From Tenebrio molitor (lineage: Eukaryota > Arthropoda > Insecta > Coleoptera > Tenebrionidae), in the NCBI RefSeq assembly GCF_963966145.1, contig NC_091049.1:9362001-9426000 (forward strand): DNA of 64,000 bases. The letters are read 5' to 3'. The notes below the pieces were generated by a model that searched no databases, had not been told where the DNA came from, and saw only the letters and a list, made by a program, of their open reading frames with translations. Of the stretch, positions 11,809 through 23,929 are shown one piece after another; the stretch's first letter is position 1; every line of letters starts with the position of its first letter. A program made the position numbers and the translations under genes.

Positions 11809-13007
11809 TAAACCTATTTCTGGAATAATATTAAAACTGTTGGATTTGCAGTAGGTACATTATTTTCTAAGCGGGTCATTTCAGATAAAGATGGGTCCAT
11901 TACAAAACAATTATGTTAATTAATCCGTGCCATTCTTGGTGGAAATGAGTGGAAAGTATATTTTAAGTTTTGTACAGTTTTGAATATAATTATATAATTT
12001 TGGACAAATTATTATTCTATGAATTTGCAGTCGCCACCGAGCAAGATATTTTCAAAAAAGCGGCGCCGAAACTTTGTCCCTCCCGCACAACCGAACCAGT
12101 GGACCAACATCTTGCTTCTGCCAATTTAGAATATCCAAACTGTCATTATAATTAGAGTAATCATTTATCACTATCACAGGACAACTACGCATGACTACAT
12201 GCATCATGCAGATACATGTCAAAATTGTCACGATGCACATGACGTTGTCACACATTTGATAGAATGACAGTTAGTTGCTAACAGCAACCCCCGAAAACAA
12301 CCCCAAATGTCAGAATCATGAGAGCAATAGGATTTTTCGGTATTTTTCAGGCCGCTATAGACACTCTGACTATCTAGCAGGTCGTGGCCCGACGGAATTA
12401 AAAATGCAATCCACAATACATTTTCGAATTTCCGTAAAAAGCTGGCTACTGAAATTAAAATATCCAGTTTTTTTCGGAACTGGCTAAACACAAACAAGAG
12501 ATTATTTAATATTTAATGCATGAACAAAAATTACCTCTGTATCATTTTCGATGTTTATAATGTCACTTAAGAGGAATCCTGCGGTGCTATTTTGAATACC
12601 ACAAACACTGTTCCGTATTTTTCACTTTGTGTAAAATTGGGGCTGTTTATTACAAAAAATTTAAAAAAGCATTGAAGATAAAAGTACATACAATGTTTCT
12701 ACCGTGCCAGTTTTTTCGAAATGTATTTACAAATTTGTTAACGCAGCTCTAAATTTACGGTATTTTATGTACATAAATTTTCAGAATTTAAGTCGAAAAA
12801 TTTAATTTGGCTATGGCAGGAACAGAATGTAGATTTGTCTAGCAATGAGATTCAATTGCTTAATGAAATTCGCTTTTCTTTCCGAGTAATTAATAAAATA
12901 GCAGAACATTACAAGTGTGAAAACTTAATTGTCGCATGCTGCGCTCTAGCGGATCGATTGAAGATCTTTTTGCGCTATTAGACAAACTGAAAACATTAAA
13001 GGAGCTG
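11809..13007. other. no feature recognised
   Basis: AT-rich. Short frames on both strands show no recognisable domain. Confidence 0.3.
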
Positions 13008-13919
13008 TGGACGTATCAATTTTGGTTTATAAAAAATACATATAATACCAAATAAAATTCCAAGCAGTCATTTGTTTTCGAGTGATGACGTCATCGATAT
13101 TTTTTTTAAATGGAAACCCCCTGTTTTTTTTCTTGATTCTGATAGCCCTTTTAATTGTCTAAACGACAGTATAAAAATTTTGTTATCTTACATAAGGACA
13201 TTTTTGAGAAAAAAAATAATAAAGTTGGAAAAAATAAATTTTATATTATAACGAACAGAAACAAGTCAAAAAATCAAGTAGATAAATTAAACAGTCAAAT
13301 GGTACCTACTGTCAATTTCAATCCTATGTGTTATTTGTTTTACAAAACGGCTCATTTAACTCTCTATACACAACGTATAGAAATTTGAATTTTGATTGGG
13401 TGCGGGAATAAAATTAGATAAAACTAAAACAGGAGGAATTTCTTAATAGATTTTCTTATTGTCAACAAGCTGGGAGACAGCAATTCGAACATTTAATTCC
13501 ATAATTTTAAGTACTTAGGGCCGGTTTCACCAACGTGGTTAAATTTAACTTCAGATTAAAATATAGGAGAACATTGTTATAACAATAGGTAACTAAAGTA
13601 ACGAGCCATTTTAACCTAGATTTAACTTTAACTGGCGTTGGTGAAACCGACCACAGCAACACAGTTGTTGACTCGTTTTTGTTCATTATAAAAAAAAAAT
13701 CCAACGTTTTTTTTCTCAAAAGTGTCCTTATATTAGGGAACAAAATTTGTATACTGAGGCTTAGACAAATAAAAGGGCTATCAGAATCAAGAATAAAAAA
13801 AATTGGGGGTTTCCATTAAAAAAAATATCGATGACGTCATCACTCGAAAACAAATGATTCCTTGGAATTTGATTTGTATTAAAATATGCATTTTTATAAA
13901 CTTAAATTGACACGTCCAA
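13008..13919. mobile_element. 912-bp element with about 145-bp terminal inverted repeats
   Basis: The left arm (13008-13150) is inverted at 13770-13919 and includes gagtgatgacgtcatcgata and the complement of the segment attgggggtttccat. A related half-copy starts near 37.6 kb (tgacgtcatcattag, then gacaaccccc). The interior has no transposase frame. Confidence 0.75.
13518..13655. mobile_element. MITE nested in the 13.0-13.9 kb element
   Basis: Inverted ends ggtttcaccaacg...cgttggtgaaacc, about 135 bp, lie inside the larger inverted-repeat element. Short and non-coding. Confidence 0.75.
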
Positions 13920-13986
13920 AGATTTTTTGAAAAAGATTTCGTTTAATTTTTAATGAATTTATTCCATACTTTTGCCGCTCACTATA

Positions 13987-14290
13987 CTGAGTGCCCCAAA
14001 ATTCGTGGAACAACTCAGGGGGCAATGTCAAATTATGTTAGAGAATTATGAGAAAAACAATAAAAAAATTCTATCTCTTTTAGATTTGAAGATGTGGGGG
14101 CTCAAAAGGTGCAGCTTTGATCTCATTTAAAATAAATAAAACATTAAAGATTTTGATTATTCGTGTTTTCCTAGCCAATGCTATAATAATTCTGAATTAT
14201 TGTGATCAGGTTTGCGATTATTTACTTCGTTATTTGGCTTTGATTTTTCTTTCTTATTTCCATAGATACAATAAAAATGAAATATTTCCT
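13987..14290. mobile_element. partial copy of the 51.4-kb element
   Basis: Starts after TA with ctgagtgccccaaaattcgt and matches the reverse complement of 51357-51888 in blocks (agatcaaagctgcacctttt on the opposite strand, then gtgatcaggtttgc). No right terminus was found. Open frames reported across it are by-products. Confidence 0.6.
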
Positions 14291-14948
14291 AAAATTCAAT
14301 GCATCGCAGCAGACAGTCCTACATTTCCACTGGAATGATACATTTTCCGTGGACTGTGATTTCCAGGTGGGAGAATGGTTATTTTCACATAAGAAAGTGG
14401 CTAGCAACATAGACCCCCTAAAACAAATCTTTTGTAATTTGAAAGTGCTTCCGCAGTCAAAACATCGCAACAAATCAAATAATTTTGCAAGTTGATTAAA
14501 AGAAAACAAATATAGTCCATTTTTTATTATAGTCCGAATCAAGAAGTCGACATGACCTGCGTCTGCTTTCGACATTTGACAGCGGTGCATGGTGCTACCA
14601 ATATTTGAAAATTTATATTGGCATCTTGGGACAAATATCATTACAAATTTCAATTTTTGAGATTTTGAGTTGTGTTCTTTCGTGCTTTCATGATTTTTCT
14701 GCAAATTCATTCCTCCGTTTTCATTTTGTTTTTCAAAAAACAGTTCTTTTCAGAACTCTTTTGATAACTATTTATCAACTAATATTAATATACATTGCCT
14801 GTACCTATATTTTCGGACTTTTATTTTTATTAGAAAATGAGAAAAAATTAATATTCGTTGATTTTTCATTGTTATCACAACCAAATTCACAACACCGTGG
14901 AATTTTAAGTTTAATCATTTATCAATTGTTGTGTATAATGATAATGTA
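14291..14948. other. no feature recognised
   Basis: AT-rich. A 127-codon plus-strand frame at 14605-14988 is hydrophobic but has no recognisable homology and overlaps a MITE end. Confidence 0.3.
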
Positions 14949-15035
14949 CGGTCGATGGACAAATAAAACTGGAACACTTAAAATTTAATCTACGTAAACC
15001 AGACTATTAAATTGTTATAGTATATAACGGTATTA

Positions 15036-15110
15036 GGCCGATATGGGTTATATAACAGACATGGTTGAGGTATTGTATAATCAACCGAGTCTGTTATATC
15101 CATATCGGCC
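15036..15110. repeat. 75-bp strong hairpin inside the nested cluster
   Basis: ggccgatatgg...ccatatcggcc forms the outer arms, and tataacagac/gtctgttata and ggttga/tcaacc extend the pairing inward. It is part of the insertion at about 15019-15345, whose right end (ggtataaagaaaat) is itself inverted near 15129. Confidence 0.7.
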
Positions 15111-15398
15111 GTATGTTGTTTTATAGTTTTCTTTATACCAATAATACTTAACATTTAACGATGACTGACATTTCTCTTTACTTTAAAAATTAAATTTAGT
15201 TGTCATCTATGCCGTAACCGTAGCAACGGTAGCAAAAATAACGGCTTCGGTCTGATAATTTTGAATAACGGCCTAGTCTGTTATAGGTATCATATCAATC
15301 AAGCATTGAGTACTGATAAATCCTAATAACAGTATGGTATAAAGAAAATATTATATTTTTCAATGTTTACATAAAATGTCATACCAAAGTTAACCTAT

Positions 15399-16152
15399 AA
15401 TCTGTTTCAAAATCAAAAATCCACCACCTGTGGAATTATGTTGGCAGAAAAAAGAAATCCCTAGAATAAGTTTCATTTTTTTGGATTGGCCCCACCTCCC
15501 GCCAAAATTTGACATCGAGCTGTTGAGTTTATTTACTCTCGTGTCAAAAATGGATTACTCCCTAGAATTCGAATTTTTAGGGAAATAACGTTTTTCATGT
15601 TGTGTGTAACTAGAATTTTCAAAAGTTATTTTGAATGCCTAAGGTTGGTTACTTTGAATTGAGAGATTAAATCCAAATAAATATGCCGCTAGTAACCAAA
15701 ATTGATTGTGAAACGAAAAATCATCTATCACTTAGCAAGAAATTAGTCATTTGCAACTGTTACAATTAATTTGCTGTCTTACATTTTTGGGATATCGTTT
15801 GTTTGTCACCAGAAACCACATAGCCTCCAACCTAACCAAATTTATGGCAACCTAGTAACGAATATCCCTAAATCCTAGGGAGTAATCCATTTTTGACACG
15901 AGAGTACCTAACACAAAATAATTATTATGTGCAAAAAGGTGGTAGCTACCATATCATACCTTTTGAGTAAAATATAAAATGAGAATAAAAAACACGATGA
16001 ACTACGACCAAAACGACTGTCAACAGTTTTCTTTCATAACCCTAGTTTTTTCTGATATACAGACACACTAAGAACAAAAGTTGGTGACGTTGTCGGTTGT
16101 ATTTTCGAGGGACAATGCAGTGTTGGTGGATTTTTGATTTTGAAACAGATTA
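15399..16152. mobile_element. inverted-repeat element nested in MITE copy 2
   Basis: The left arm aatctgtttcaaaatcaaaa runs on through atccacca, 28 bp in all. It is exactly inverted at about 16125-16152. Excision restores the host MITE order, with a short TA-type duplication. It carries a further nested element at 15535-15906. Confidence 0.85.
15535..15906. mobile_element. innermost nested inverted-repeat element
   Basis: The arm tactctcgtgtcaaaaatgg, extended through attactccctag, is exactly inverted at 15875-15906, giving 32-bp ends. About 372 bp, non-coding. Confidence 0.85.
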
Positions 16153-16205
16153 TATGTGTGATAAAGCCGTAATTAAACGATGGAGATTTGTAAATTTTGA
16201 ATGTA

Positions 16206-16544
16206 CAGTTACGGCCGTTGAAAACTCAGACACTTTGACAACGCCAAACTTTTGGCTTTGTAAATGGTATTGAAAGTGACGTTCTCAAAATGTCACTCAA
16301 ATATTATCCACATTAATTTCTCTCGCAATGGCTCTTATACTCACACCGTCCCTCAGTCAAACACATTTTTGCAAATCAGATAATTGCGGCATTTCAAAAG
16401 TTACGCGCGATTCTGACCTAATATGTCAAATACTGACACTGACTTTATAAACCTTGATGAAAATCCTGTTTACGCTAATCAAATTTCGGAATTTATACAG
16501 AGTGTTTAAATCTTTCCTGTCTGAGATTTCAACGGCCGCAACTG
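16206..16544. mobile_element. TA-flanked MITE nested in MITE copy 2
   Basis: The ends cagttacggccgttgaaa and tttcaacggccgcaactg are inverted and flanked by TA. 339 bp. The host sequence on either side matches contiguous sequence in the 6655-6863 copy. Confidence 0.85.
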
Positions 16545-16589
16545 TATGTGATTATCATTTTTGTCCCAGTGTTATTTGTCCATCGACTG

Positions 16590-17783
16590 TACCATCGTGA
16601 TAATAAAAAACGACTACAGTTAACGTAAGATTTTTTGAAAATTTAGAACGTACCGAGATTTGTCAAAGTTTTATTTAAAATTTTCAAATTCGTGAAAATA
16701 AACCCGCCCGCAACACAGTGCTAGTGCTAACATCCAGTTCGGCAGCAATATTTCTAATGGTACTATTGCAATCATTAAATTTTGGACATCATTTTTCTGT
16801 CATTTAAAAAAAATTACTCTAAATCATGCTTTATTGAAATTGTCACACATGAATGATGAAATTGTTGTCAAATTCATCTACAATTTGTCAGTATGAGCGA
16901 TGACAAAATATAAAGTTTATAGTTGGGCTAGAGAGGTGAATGTTTGCAGAATGCATTTATTCTGATCTTGGGTTGCAACTTAACTCCGCCTTCCAGGTAC
17001 AATTCCCGTCACCCGCGCCCCCGCTAAACGCTGGAGCATTTTGGTAGGATTCCTCTTAAAGTGTTCATTATGCTAGATTCTTCAGGCACACACTCACTTT
17101 CACAAAATCAAAAAAATAAAAAAAAAATCGCAACGGAACAGATCAAAACAGCGACACGATTAAAACTAATAACTTTTAAAACCAGAAAAACGCAAAACAA
17201 AGCTCTAAAGGTGAAAAACCACAAATCTAAATGCTTAAACTACTTGGCAAATTTACTTCAAATTTGAAATGTCATATAATTTATTTTTCGAGTGGGTTTC
17301 ATAACAACCAATGAGAATCAGTGGCGCGAATGTTTCAAGATGTTACCAACACAATCTATGATACTTTGTTAATACTTTTTAGTAATATCTAGTTGTTAAA
17401 GGTGGCTTTCCGGACTGTTTGTCACCATGTAAACAACCTCATAACGGCCGGAGTCCGTTAAGGGTCTAAGGGTGTCCGTTATGAGCGGGAGCGGCCGTTA
17501 TGAATGACTAAATAACTATAGCAACGTAGATATAAACTTTATTTTTCAACTTTTTTACAATTGGTACGATAATTAATGTTTAATGTTATGGAACACACCT
17601 TGAATTAATCGAAATCCGTATGCCACTAGGAGATGTAGACGAGATCGAAGATGATGCTTCAGAATTTTAACACCAACACAAGCGCGCTTTTGCAGGGAAT
17701 AACGATGACCTCACTTGCTCTGTGGCCATCCTGACATCGGGTATATCTTGATCGGAATTTTTTATTGAGATTATGAGTATTAA
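16590..17783. other. repeat relics, no gene
   Basis: One end of the ctattg-type MITE family lies at about 16757. A small inverted repeat (cataacggccg/cggccgttatg) lies at 17440-17502. Nothing else is recognised. Confidence 0.4.
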
Positions 17784-18084
17784 GTGAGATCATTTAAATT
17801 TATAATTAGAGCAGGCTATGACTTTAACATTATATTGGCAACACCACTGACACTTTGATTTGAATTGTCAAAGTGACGCTTCAAAATTCAATAGAAATTA
17901 TGAAACGGCGAGTTAACAGTTGTATCCAAGCCGGATGTTCGATACAACTGTTAACTCGTAGTTGGATATTTTTTTGTTGAATTTTGAAGCGTCACTTTGA
18001 CAAACCAAATCAAGATGTCAGCGATGTTGCCAATATAATTTTCAAGTCATAGCCTGCTCTAATTATAAATTTAAATGATCTCAC
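17784..18084. mobile_element. 301-bp foldback
   Basis: The arm gtgagatcatttaaatttat continues for more than 100 bp and is inverted at the right end to 18084. The centre holds a second hairpin, cgagttaacagttgtatc...gatacaactgttaactcg. Non-coding. Confidence 0.85.
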
Positions 18085-19334
18085 GGTATAATGAAAGTTA
18101 AATGTTTTCCCCGGTTTCATCCTCTTCTATCACATTTTCATCTGAAATAGTTGGTGGGCAATTGCTATAAGTTTCCCCATTACAGTTCCCACAAGCTTGC
18201 GTGTAGAAAAGTCCCGTTTTCGAAAATCAACAACAATAATGATATATTTTCTTCAAAAGATACTAACTATTGTTCTTCTCTTTCCACATACAATTGAAGA
18301 GTAAAAAAAAAACAATGTCAATAATACTGTATTACAAGAAAACAAAAACAAAAAAATTTGACAATTCAATATAATTTGTTTTATCGCTTCTTTCAAGCTA
18401 ATATGTGTAAAAATCTTTACTTTTGCCTGATTTGCAATAAACTTTATGCGTATGGAACTTTTAGTTTTGTAGAAAAAAAATATATGAGTTTTGACATTGG
18501 CTGTTTTACCTTAAAATAGAAAAATTAAAGTCAGGATATCTTCAATTAATTCCGCATTATTATCGGAAGTTTTTATATTGTAAACCAAAAATGTTATGTA
18601 CTTCAATTAATTGGTTTTAATTATGAAACGTAACTAAATTAAACATTTTTGAAGTGAAACTTTTTATGGGAGGGGTTTGAAATTCTGATCGGCAACCTTT
18701 TGTGTGACGAAAAGTGGTGGTCTCGCACAACGGTTGCCCCAATATTTCCATCTCACTTAATTTGGAGTCTAATTATGTAAATTAATCTGTTTGACACGAT
18801 ACAAATATCCCTTAAAATTGTGTATGCTTCTGTCTTTGTCACACTCACGGCATTTATCGATAATGTCCTCTCTTTTAATTAAAAACGAACAATGAGTTAC
18901 GCATTTCGATATTGTTTAGTGTTATCGTTAAAATATACAATTTTGTTGTAAATATGCTTAAGTCAGGCGCAGAAAGAACAAGAGCGTGGCGTAGAGAAAA
19001 CGTACGAGTGAAGTGACAGTTCAGAATGTGAAAAAAACGGTGTAAATAATAAAGACAATGAACCACTGAACCAGCAACTAGCACCTCGGCTCAGCCGCCT
19101 CCTCTTGCATCTATCAGTGGTAATTTACAATATTCTGATTTTCTTGTAATACAAAAGTTTCACTTCTATCGTGCGTCTTTACTGACACACTCTTTTTTTT
19201 TTCAATTCGTATCCATCGCTGTTATCATCTTCGTCACGGTCAATATTGTTGGTATAATTTTCCCATTTATAATTTGGTATTATGCCAGTGCAATTGTAAT
19301 TATTAGAGGCTGGGGTTGTGGTTTTGGCAACATC
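18085..19334. other. no gene recognised
   Basis: AT-rich. No supported feature. Confidence 0.3.
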
Positions 19335-19561
19335 TTTATAAAGACAAGAGTTGTTGCATTGGAGAAGAAACATTACGCAACTGAACAAAAAAATGAAGAT
19401 GGCGTTATCACTGGTTGTGAGGTCAACTTCGCGGTAATTCGAAAGCTGATAGCAACATTTAAATTTAACTGTAGTTTTACCCTCAAGCCACAAAATTACG
19501 TCAACTCTCTTTTACTCGTCTTCTCCAAGATTCTACTCTCCTTATTATTTATTTTGACGTT
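19335..19561. repeat. duplicated block D1 downstream of the protease gene
   Basis: About 225 bp closely similar to 28519-28740 in the same orientation, which marks a tandem segmental duplication of the protease locus. On the minus strand it lies in a 104-codon open frame (19179-19493) with a hydrophobic stretch AIFIFLFSCVMFLLQ. The frame stays open over about 36 codons in the other block, but most differences change the amino acid and that copy then hits a stop, so coding is doubtful. Confidence 0.55.
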
Positions 19562-20042
19562 GTGAGTTTTTTTTATGTTAAATTAATAATAATAACCAGC
19601 GTTTAAACTCGATTCAGCTTTTCATTTCTTTCAAAACGTTTCCAAACTGTTCTAATTTCTGTAAAATGTTTGGGCCATTCTCGAATTCCCCCCTCCATGC
19701 TTTGGTCTACTTTTCATTTTTTGTTGAAGCAAAGTAATAATAAAAAAACAAATAATCAAAATTCTATTTTATTTATACATATTACGTGAAATACATTTTT
19801 CATGCCGCCGGCCATTATCGACGGTTTTGCATGATAAAATTCCGCCGGGAACGTTAAATTCCCGGCCTAGTACTTACGAAAGTGTCCTTGGTTAAAAATT
19901 TGCTATACTAGAGAATGGCCTGACAGCATTGATTCTTAAATGTCAACAAAGTTTGACATAGAAGTTACTTTCGTTGAATTAATTAATAATAATTTTTAAC
20001 TTTTTAAAAATTTGTCGGCATGAAAAATGTTGTGGATTACAC

Positions 20043-20141
20043 GTCCAGAAAATGTTTTGCGAGTCCTCGTGTTTGCGCCTCGGCTAGGCGCCTTCGCTAC
20101 GCAATGCCACTCACACTCGCAAAATATCATTTTCTGGACTA
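20043..20141. repeat. 99-bp foldback downstream of the protease gene
   Basis: Arms gtccagaaaatgttttgcga and tcgcaaaatatcattttctggac with a GC-rich core gcctcggctaggcgcc, close to the cores at 7.92 and 47.57 kb. It begins within 120 bp after the stop codon of the protease gene. Confidence 0.65.
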
Positions 20142-20158
20142 GTGACCCAAATAACTAT

Positions 20159-21928
20159 TTAAACAGTGTTATATCGAGCCACCTTTTCTAATATGAAGTT
20201 GTCGACATAGGGGTCAACTCGAGTGTAAAGTCCATATTCGCCGATATCACATTTTCCGGGAAAGAAACTCAAAACTCCAAAAATGTAATATTTGTTGTTA
20301 TGTTCTGCCACAAGTCCCGCTCCACGATCGCCCATGCAAATTACATTATGTCCTACAAAACATAGATACCAACGTGTATTGATTTTTTTTTAATTTAAAA
20401 ATATTTACTGGTGTCAAAAATAGTACACATCTTGTCGGATGTTAAATAATGTTCGTAACTTTCCGGAACATCCAAAGAACAAATTGTATGATTTATGAAG
20501 GCAACTCTGATGGTAGCGAGGGGAGTTGAATAATTTCCATGTTGTGCAGAATCATTCCAACCACTGATCTACAATCAACAAGATTTAAATGAAGAATGGA
20601 AGTATGAAGCATAATTCGAAGCTTACGTATCCAAATTGTCTGCTTGGATGCAATACTTTATCTACGTGTGCTTTTGCCCAATCAACAGCGACAGGTTGGA
20701 CTGTGGGGGAAAGCTTGAAAGCTCTGTCTGTCACGATTACAGCAATATCAGCAAAATGGTTTTGAGTACTGTACTCCGGAGCCACAAATATTTCTTCTAT
20801 CTGTAAAGAAGACAACAACAATGATGTGTAAATTGATGGAAAACAAACAAACTTTTGAAAACTGCGCGTTCTCGATGTTGTCCCAAATCTTGCTGAAATA
20901 TTTCCCAACAGATATTGTATAATTTTCTTTTGGGTGTAATTGACCATCAGAATGTGTTACACACTGTGCAGTTAAAAATACTGTTTTTAAGCGAACAATT
21001 TACGATTGTGGGAGACTCACCTGTCAGTATGGCTCTTTCGCTGAGTAAACTTCCACCACAAATTATAACATCGTTCAGGTAAATGGCCACGTGCCAAGGA
21101 AACAGTCCTTGTCTTGTGGCGTTTCCACCAAAAATTTTGTCTGTGTTTTCACGCGCTCTTTGACCACTCACTAAAAATTGTTTAAAATATATTTTTTCAA
21201 AATCTGTTCATCTGGTTTTTGTTGGACTCACCTGCAATACACTTAGGAGCAGGTTCGGACCAGGTACCATCCAAGCAGACAAACGGACGCTGCTCCACAC
21301 TGTCCTTTTCGTAGTAGGGGGCACAAGTGAACCTCGCGATGGTACCATCGATGGGAATCGAATTTCCAATATGGGTACTCTTGTGCTCGTAAGTTACCGA
21401 TCTAGTCGAAGTATTGTTAATAGATGGACAAGTCTCTGAAAGAATAGGAGCGAGTAGTGCGATCCACCTCTACTAATTCCGATATTACTTGAACATTTTC
21501 CCATTTTTTGCATCCAGATGTCATTGTTGCATAGAAGAAACATCTCCCCAATCAGTACGTGACCCTTGTCACACTCTAATTTCAAAACAGTGAAATTTCC
21601 AACGAGGCCTCCAGGAGAAAGAGATTCAGAAAAGTTTCCAAGAGGAATCCAACGACCTGAGTCTGGGTGGGCCGGCAAAATGCACCCCTCGCTGAAGCAA
21701 ACTGAGTACTTAACGTTATATTTTTAATTCAGTTGATACTTACTTTGGTGGCATAGCTGGTTCAGTATGTGGATTTCCTTCACTAAAAGAACTAGCTAGC
21801 AGTACTTTGATTTAAAGTTGCAATTTTACTTACTCTGGTACTTGGCCCGTTGGTGTTGTCTCAGGGAGCAGGGTCGTGAGAAACTTTCAGTTGTGGAGAA
21901 ATCTTTAGAATCTCCGTCGTTATCGAAT
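20159..21928 (-). CDS. second CCP-CCP-pseudoprotease module, noncatalytic serine protease homolog
   Basis: Nine exons with consensus junctions and one frame: 21834-21928, 21744-21782, 21489-21701, 21232-21435, 21021-21170, 20853-20980, 20627-20800, 20409-20568 and 20159-20352. Two sushi-like domains (from GCILPAHPDSGRW to DGTWSEPAPKC) precede a trypsin-fold domain starting KIFGGNATRQGLFPWHVAIY. The catalytic His motif reads LTAQCV, so His is replaced by Gln. The Asp region (FADIAVIV) is kept. The Ser motif reads MGDRGAG, so Ser is replaced by Arg. It cannot be a peptidase. Noncatalytic homologs in insects usually act as cofactors or regulators in haemolymph cascades. The first two exons splice in frame from the upstream module, so both may form one protein of about 894 codons. 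It could instead be a separate gene missing its own signal exon. Confidence 0.75.
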
Positions 21929-21978
21929 CTGGAAATTTTACGGTACTCGCGTTGATTGGTCATATTGATGGGACTCAC

Positions 21979-23796
21979 GGTTTGAATCGAACCAAATTTC
22001 GCAAAATGAAATTGTCAGAATATTTGTAGACCACCGTGTAGAGACCGTATTGTTGACTGTCGCATCCTCCTTTCGTCGTCTTAGCCACAGGAGCTAAACT
22101 GACAACGCCGGCAACAAAAAATCTGTTCGAATATTTGAAGACCAAACCTCCTCCGCTGTCTCCGTTGCAAACAGAAGAACCTGCATCCAGTTTCAGGATG
22201 AAATAAGTTTTGTGGGAAGTGACTAGTCTAAGTACCGTTGTTCAAATATCCCGCGCACAACTTGTCGTGCGTAAGGTATTCCTTGTAGTCTACCGGTAGT
22301 TCTTTTTTGCACGTCTGTTGAGGAACAGAAGGAACACTCAACTGTCGAAGGACGTCGGACACTTGTCCAGTTTCAACAGTATTGCCCCAGCCAGCCACCT
22401 ACAGTCTCCATTAGAAGCAATATATTCGATTGGTGGAAAGTCTTACAAATCCTTTTCGTCCTCCTTTGGAATTTAATATCTCACGTTCATAGTTCCTGGT
22501 CCAGTCGACGCAAACAGGTTGGATTCTAGCTGACAGCGTGAAAGTTTTCACAGCGACTAGTATCGCTATGTCGGCCAAGTAATTTTGAGTGTCTCCTTCG
22601 TACTCGTCAGGAACAAACATTCTGTGTACCTAAATGAAGAATGGGTAACGTGAAGCAACTCTTTCGTGTTCAACTTACTTGAGACGTTTGAGTGTGAGCT
22701 GAGTCGCGAGAGTCTGAGTACTTACGAAAGCGTTTTCCAACTGCCACCACGTAAAATTCTTTGGGAAATAGGTTTCCGTCTTCGTCTGTTATACAATGCG
22801 CAGCTAACAAATAAAAAAATCATCAATAATTTTTAACGTAGAAGTTTGCAAAGAAACAATGACTTGTGGTCCACCAAGCGCACAAGATGTTTACACTTGA
22901 AACACATATAAATGAAGGATATTCACCCGTCAAAATAGTTCGTTCATTTAACAAGCTTCCTCCGCAGAGGAACTTCTGATTTCTGGCGTCATACAAAGCA
23001 GCTTGTCATGGGAAATATCTTTTTCGTGCGACTTTCCCACCTACAATCAACGTAGGATCCCTCTTTGGTCGTACCTTGCCGCACACTACAACACATCAAA
23101 TAACTAACTCGATCAACCATTTCGGTCAGGTCCAACCTGGACGACAATCTGGAACGCTCTCGCTCCACCTCCCGTCGATGCAAATCGCTTTGGGTCTGGA
23201 CACTCTCGAGTCTTCGTAGTACGAAGCGCACTTGAACTGTGCTATGGTACCTTCGAGAGGGTCAGTGCAGTTCACCATTTCTTTATCTTTCACTGTACAT
23301 TTGACTGTCATCATGGCTGTGGAGTATATCGATGGACACGTTCCTACAAGAGAATTTTTAAGTTTCGTTCCTCGAGGTTTTCCCTTAAGACAATTACTCA
23401 AGCATTTTCCAATGTTTGGAGTCCACTTTCCGTTGAAACAAGCTACGATTGTGCAACCGTCTAAAACGTAATTGTCGTTGCAATTTATTTTCAGGACTGT
23501 ACTTTCAGACACCGTCATTCCTTCAGATTTGTTGTTCCATGTTGACCACCATCCGAAATAGGGATGTGTAGGTAAAGGACAATCACCCCTTAAACAACTC
23601 AACCAGTCAATCTCTTGGTAACTGATGTAACTCCAAGCTTTGCTCGATTTGACAACCAATTCATTTTAAAAATACCTACCTTACAATGACAACTTCTTGC
23701 GAAACTATAAAGAAATTTGTTTACCAAACATATCACTGCATTTTCTCTTGACTCACCAAAGAAACACAACAAGAGAGATAATTTCATCACAAACAT
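21979..23796 (-). pseudogene. secreted CCP-CCP-trypsin serine protease with one in-frame TGA
   Basis: Nine exons: 23757-23796, 23680-23704, 23398-23621, 23137-23343, 22927-23085, 22679-22803, 22447-22629, 22236-22398 and 21979-22180. All have GT-AG junctions and a continuous frame, except for a TGA at 23006-23008. The start MFVMKLSLLLCFF is a signal peptide. Two sushi-like domains follow (CPLPTHPYFGWW... and CPSIYSTAMM...CIDGRW), then a trypsin domain opening DPTLIVGGKVARKRYFP. The TGA stands where paralogs have Trp of FPWQ, one base from TGG. The triad is otherwise intact: AAHC, LADIAIL, NGDSGGG. The layout resembles modular serine proteases (MSP/HP14) that start immune cascades, but no LDLa domains are seen. 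It may be a recent null allele, a sequencing error, or a truncating variant leaving only the CCP part. Confidence 0.75.
23006..23008 (-). other. premature TGA replacing the conserved Trp of FPWQ
   Basis: Frame reads TTC CCA TGA CAA. The paralogous exons read TTC CCA TGG (minus strand near 27330) and TTC CCT TGG (near 21100). A single G-to-A change explains it. No other stop was seen in this module. Confidence 0.8.
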
Positions 23797-23929
23797 CTTC
23801 ACTTTGAAGTTTATCTCGTTTATCTCAAATCACTTTACACAAATTACCGAAAACTCATTGTACAATTTGGGATTTTTCTATTGTATTGTTCTTTTGTTGG
23901 AGTCGGACAGCTACTAAATAACCGTTAAT

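Larger units (their letters stand above)
14949..16589. mobile_element. Tc1/mariner-type MITE copy 2, split by later insertions
   Basis: The TA-flanked ends cggtcgatggacaaataaaa and (inverse) cagtcgatggacaaataaca are those of the 209-bp MITE at 6655-6863. Aligned to that copy, the original sequence survives in four pieces. The gaps are filled by elements at about 15019-15345, 15399-16152 and 16206-16544. Confidence 0.85.

Noticed and set aside
14222..14710. 162-codon minus-strand frame
   Set aside because: It covers a partial MITE copy and has no domain.
19179..19493. 104-codon minus-strand frame with a hydrophobic stretch
   Set aside because: The duplicated block at 28.5 kb keeps the frame for only about 36 codons, with mostly amino-acid-changing differences, then a stop. 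Not supported as a gene.
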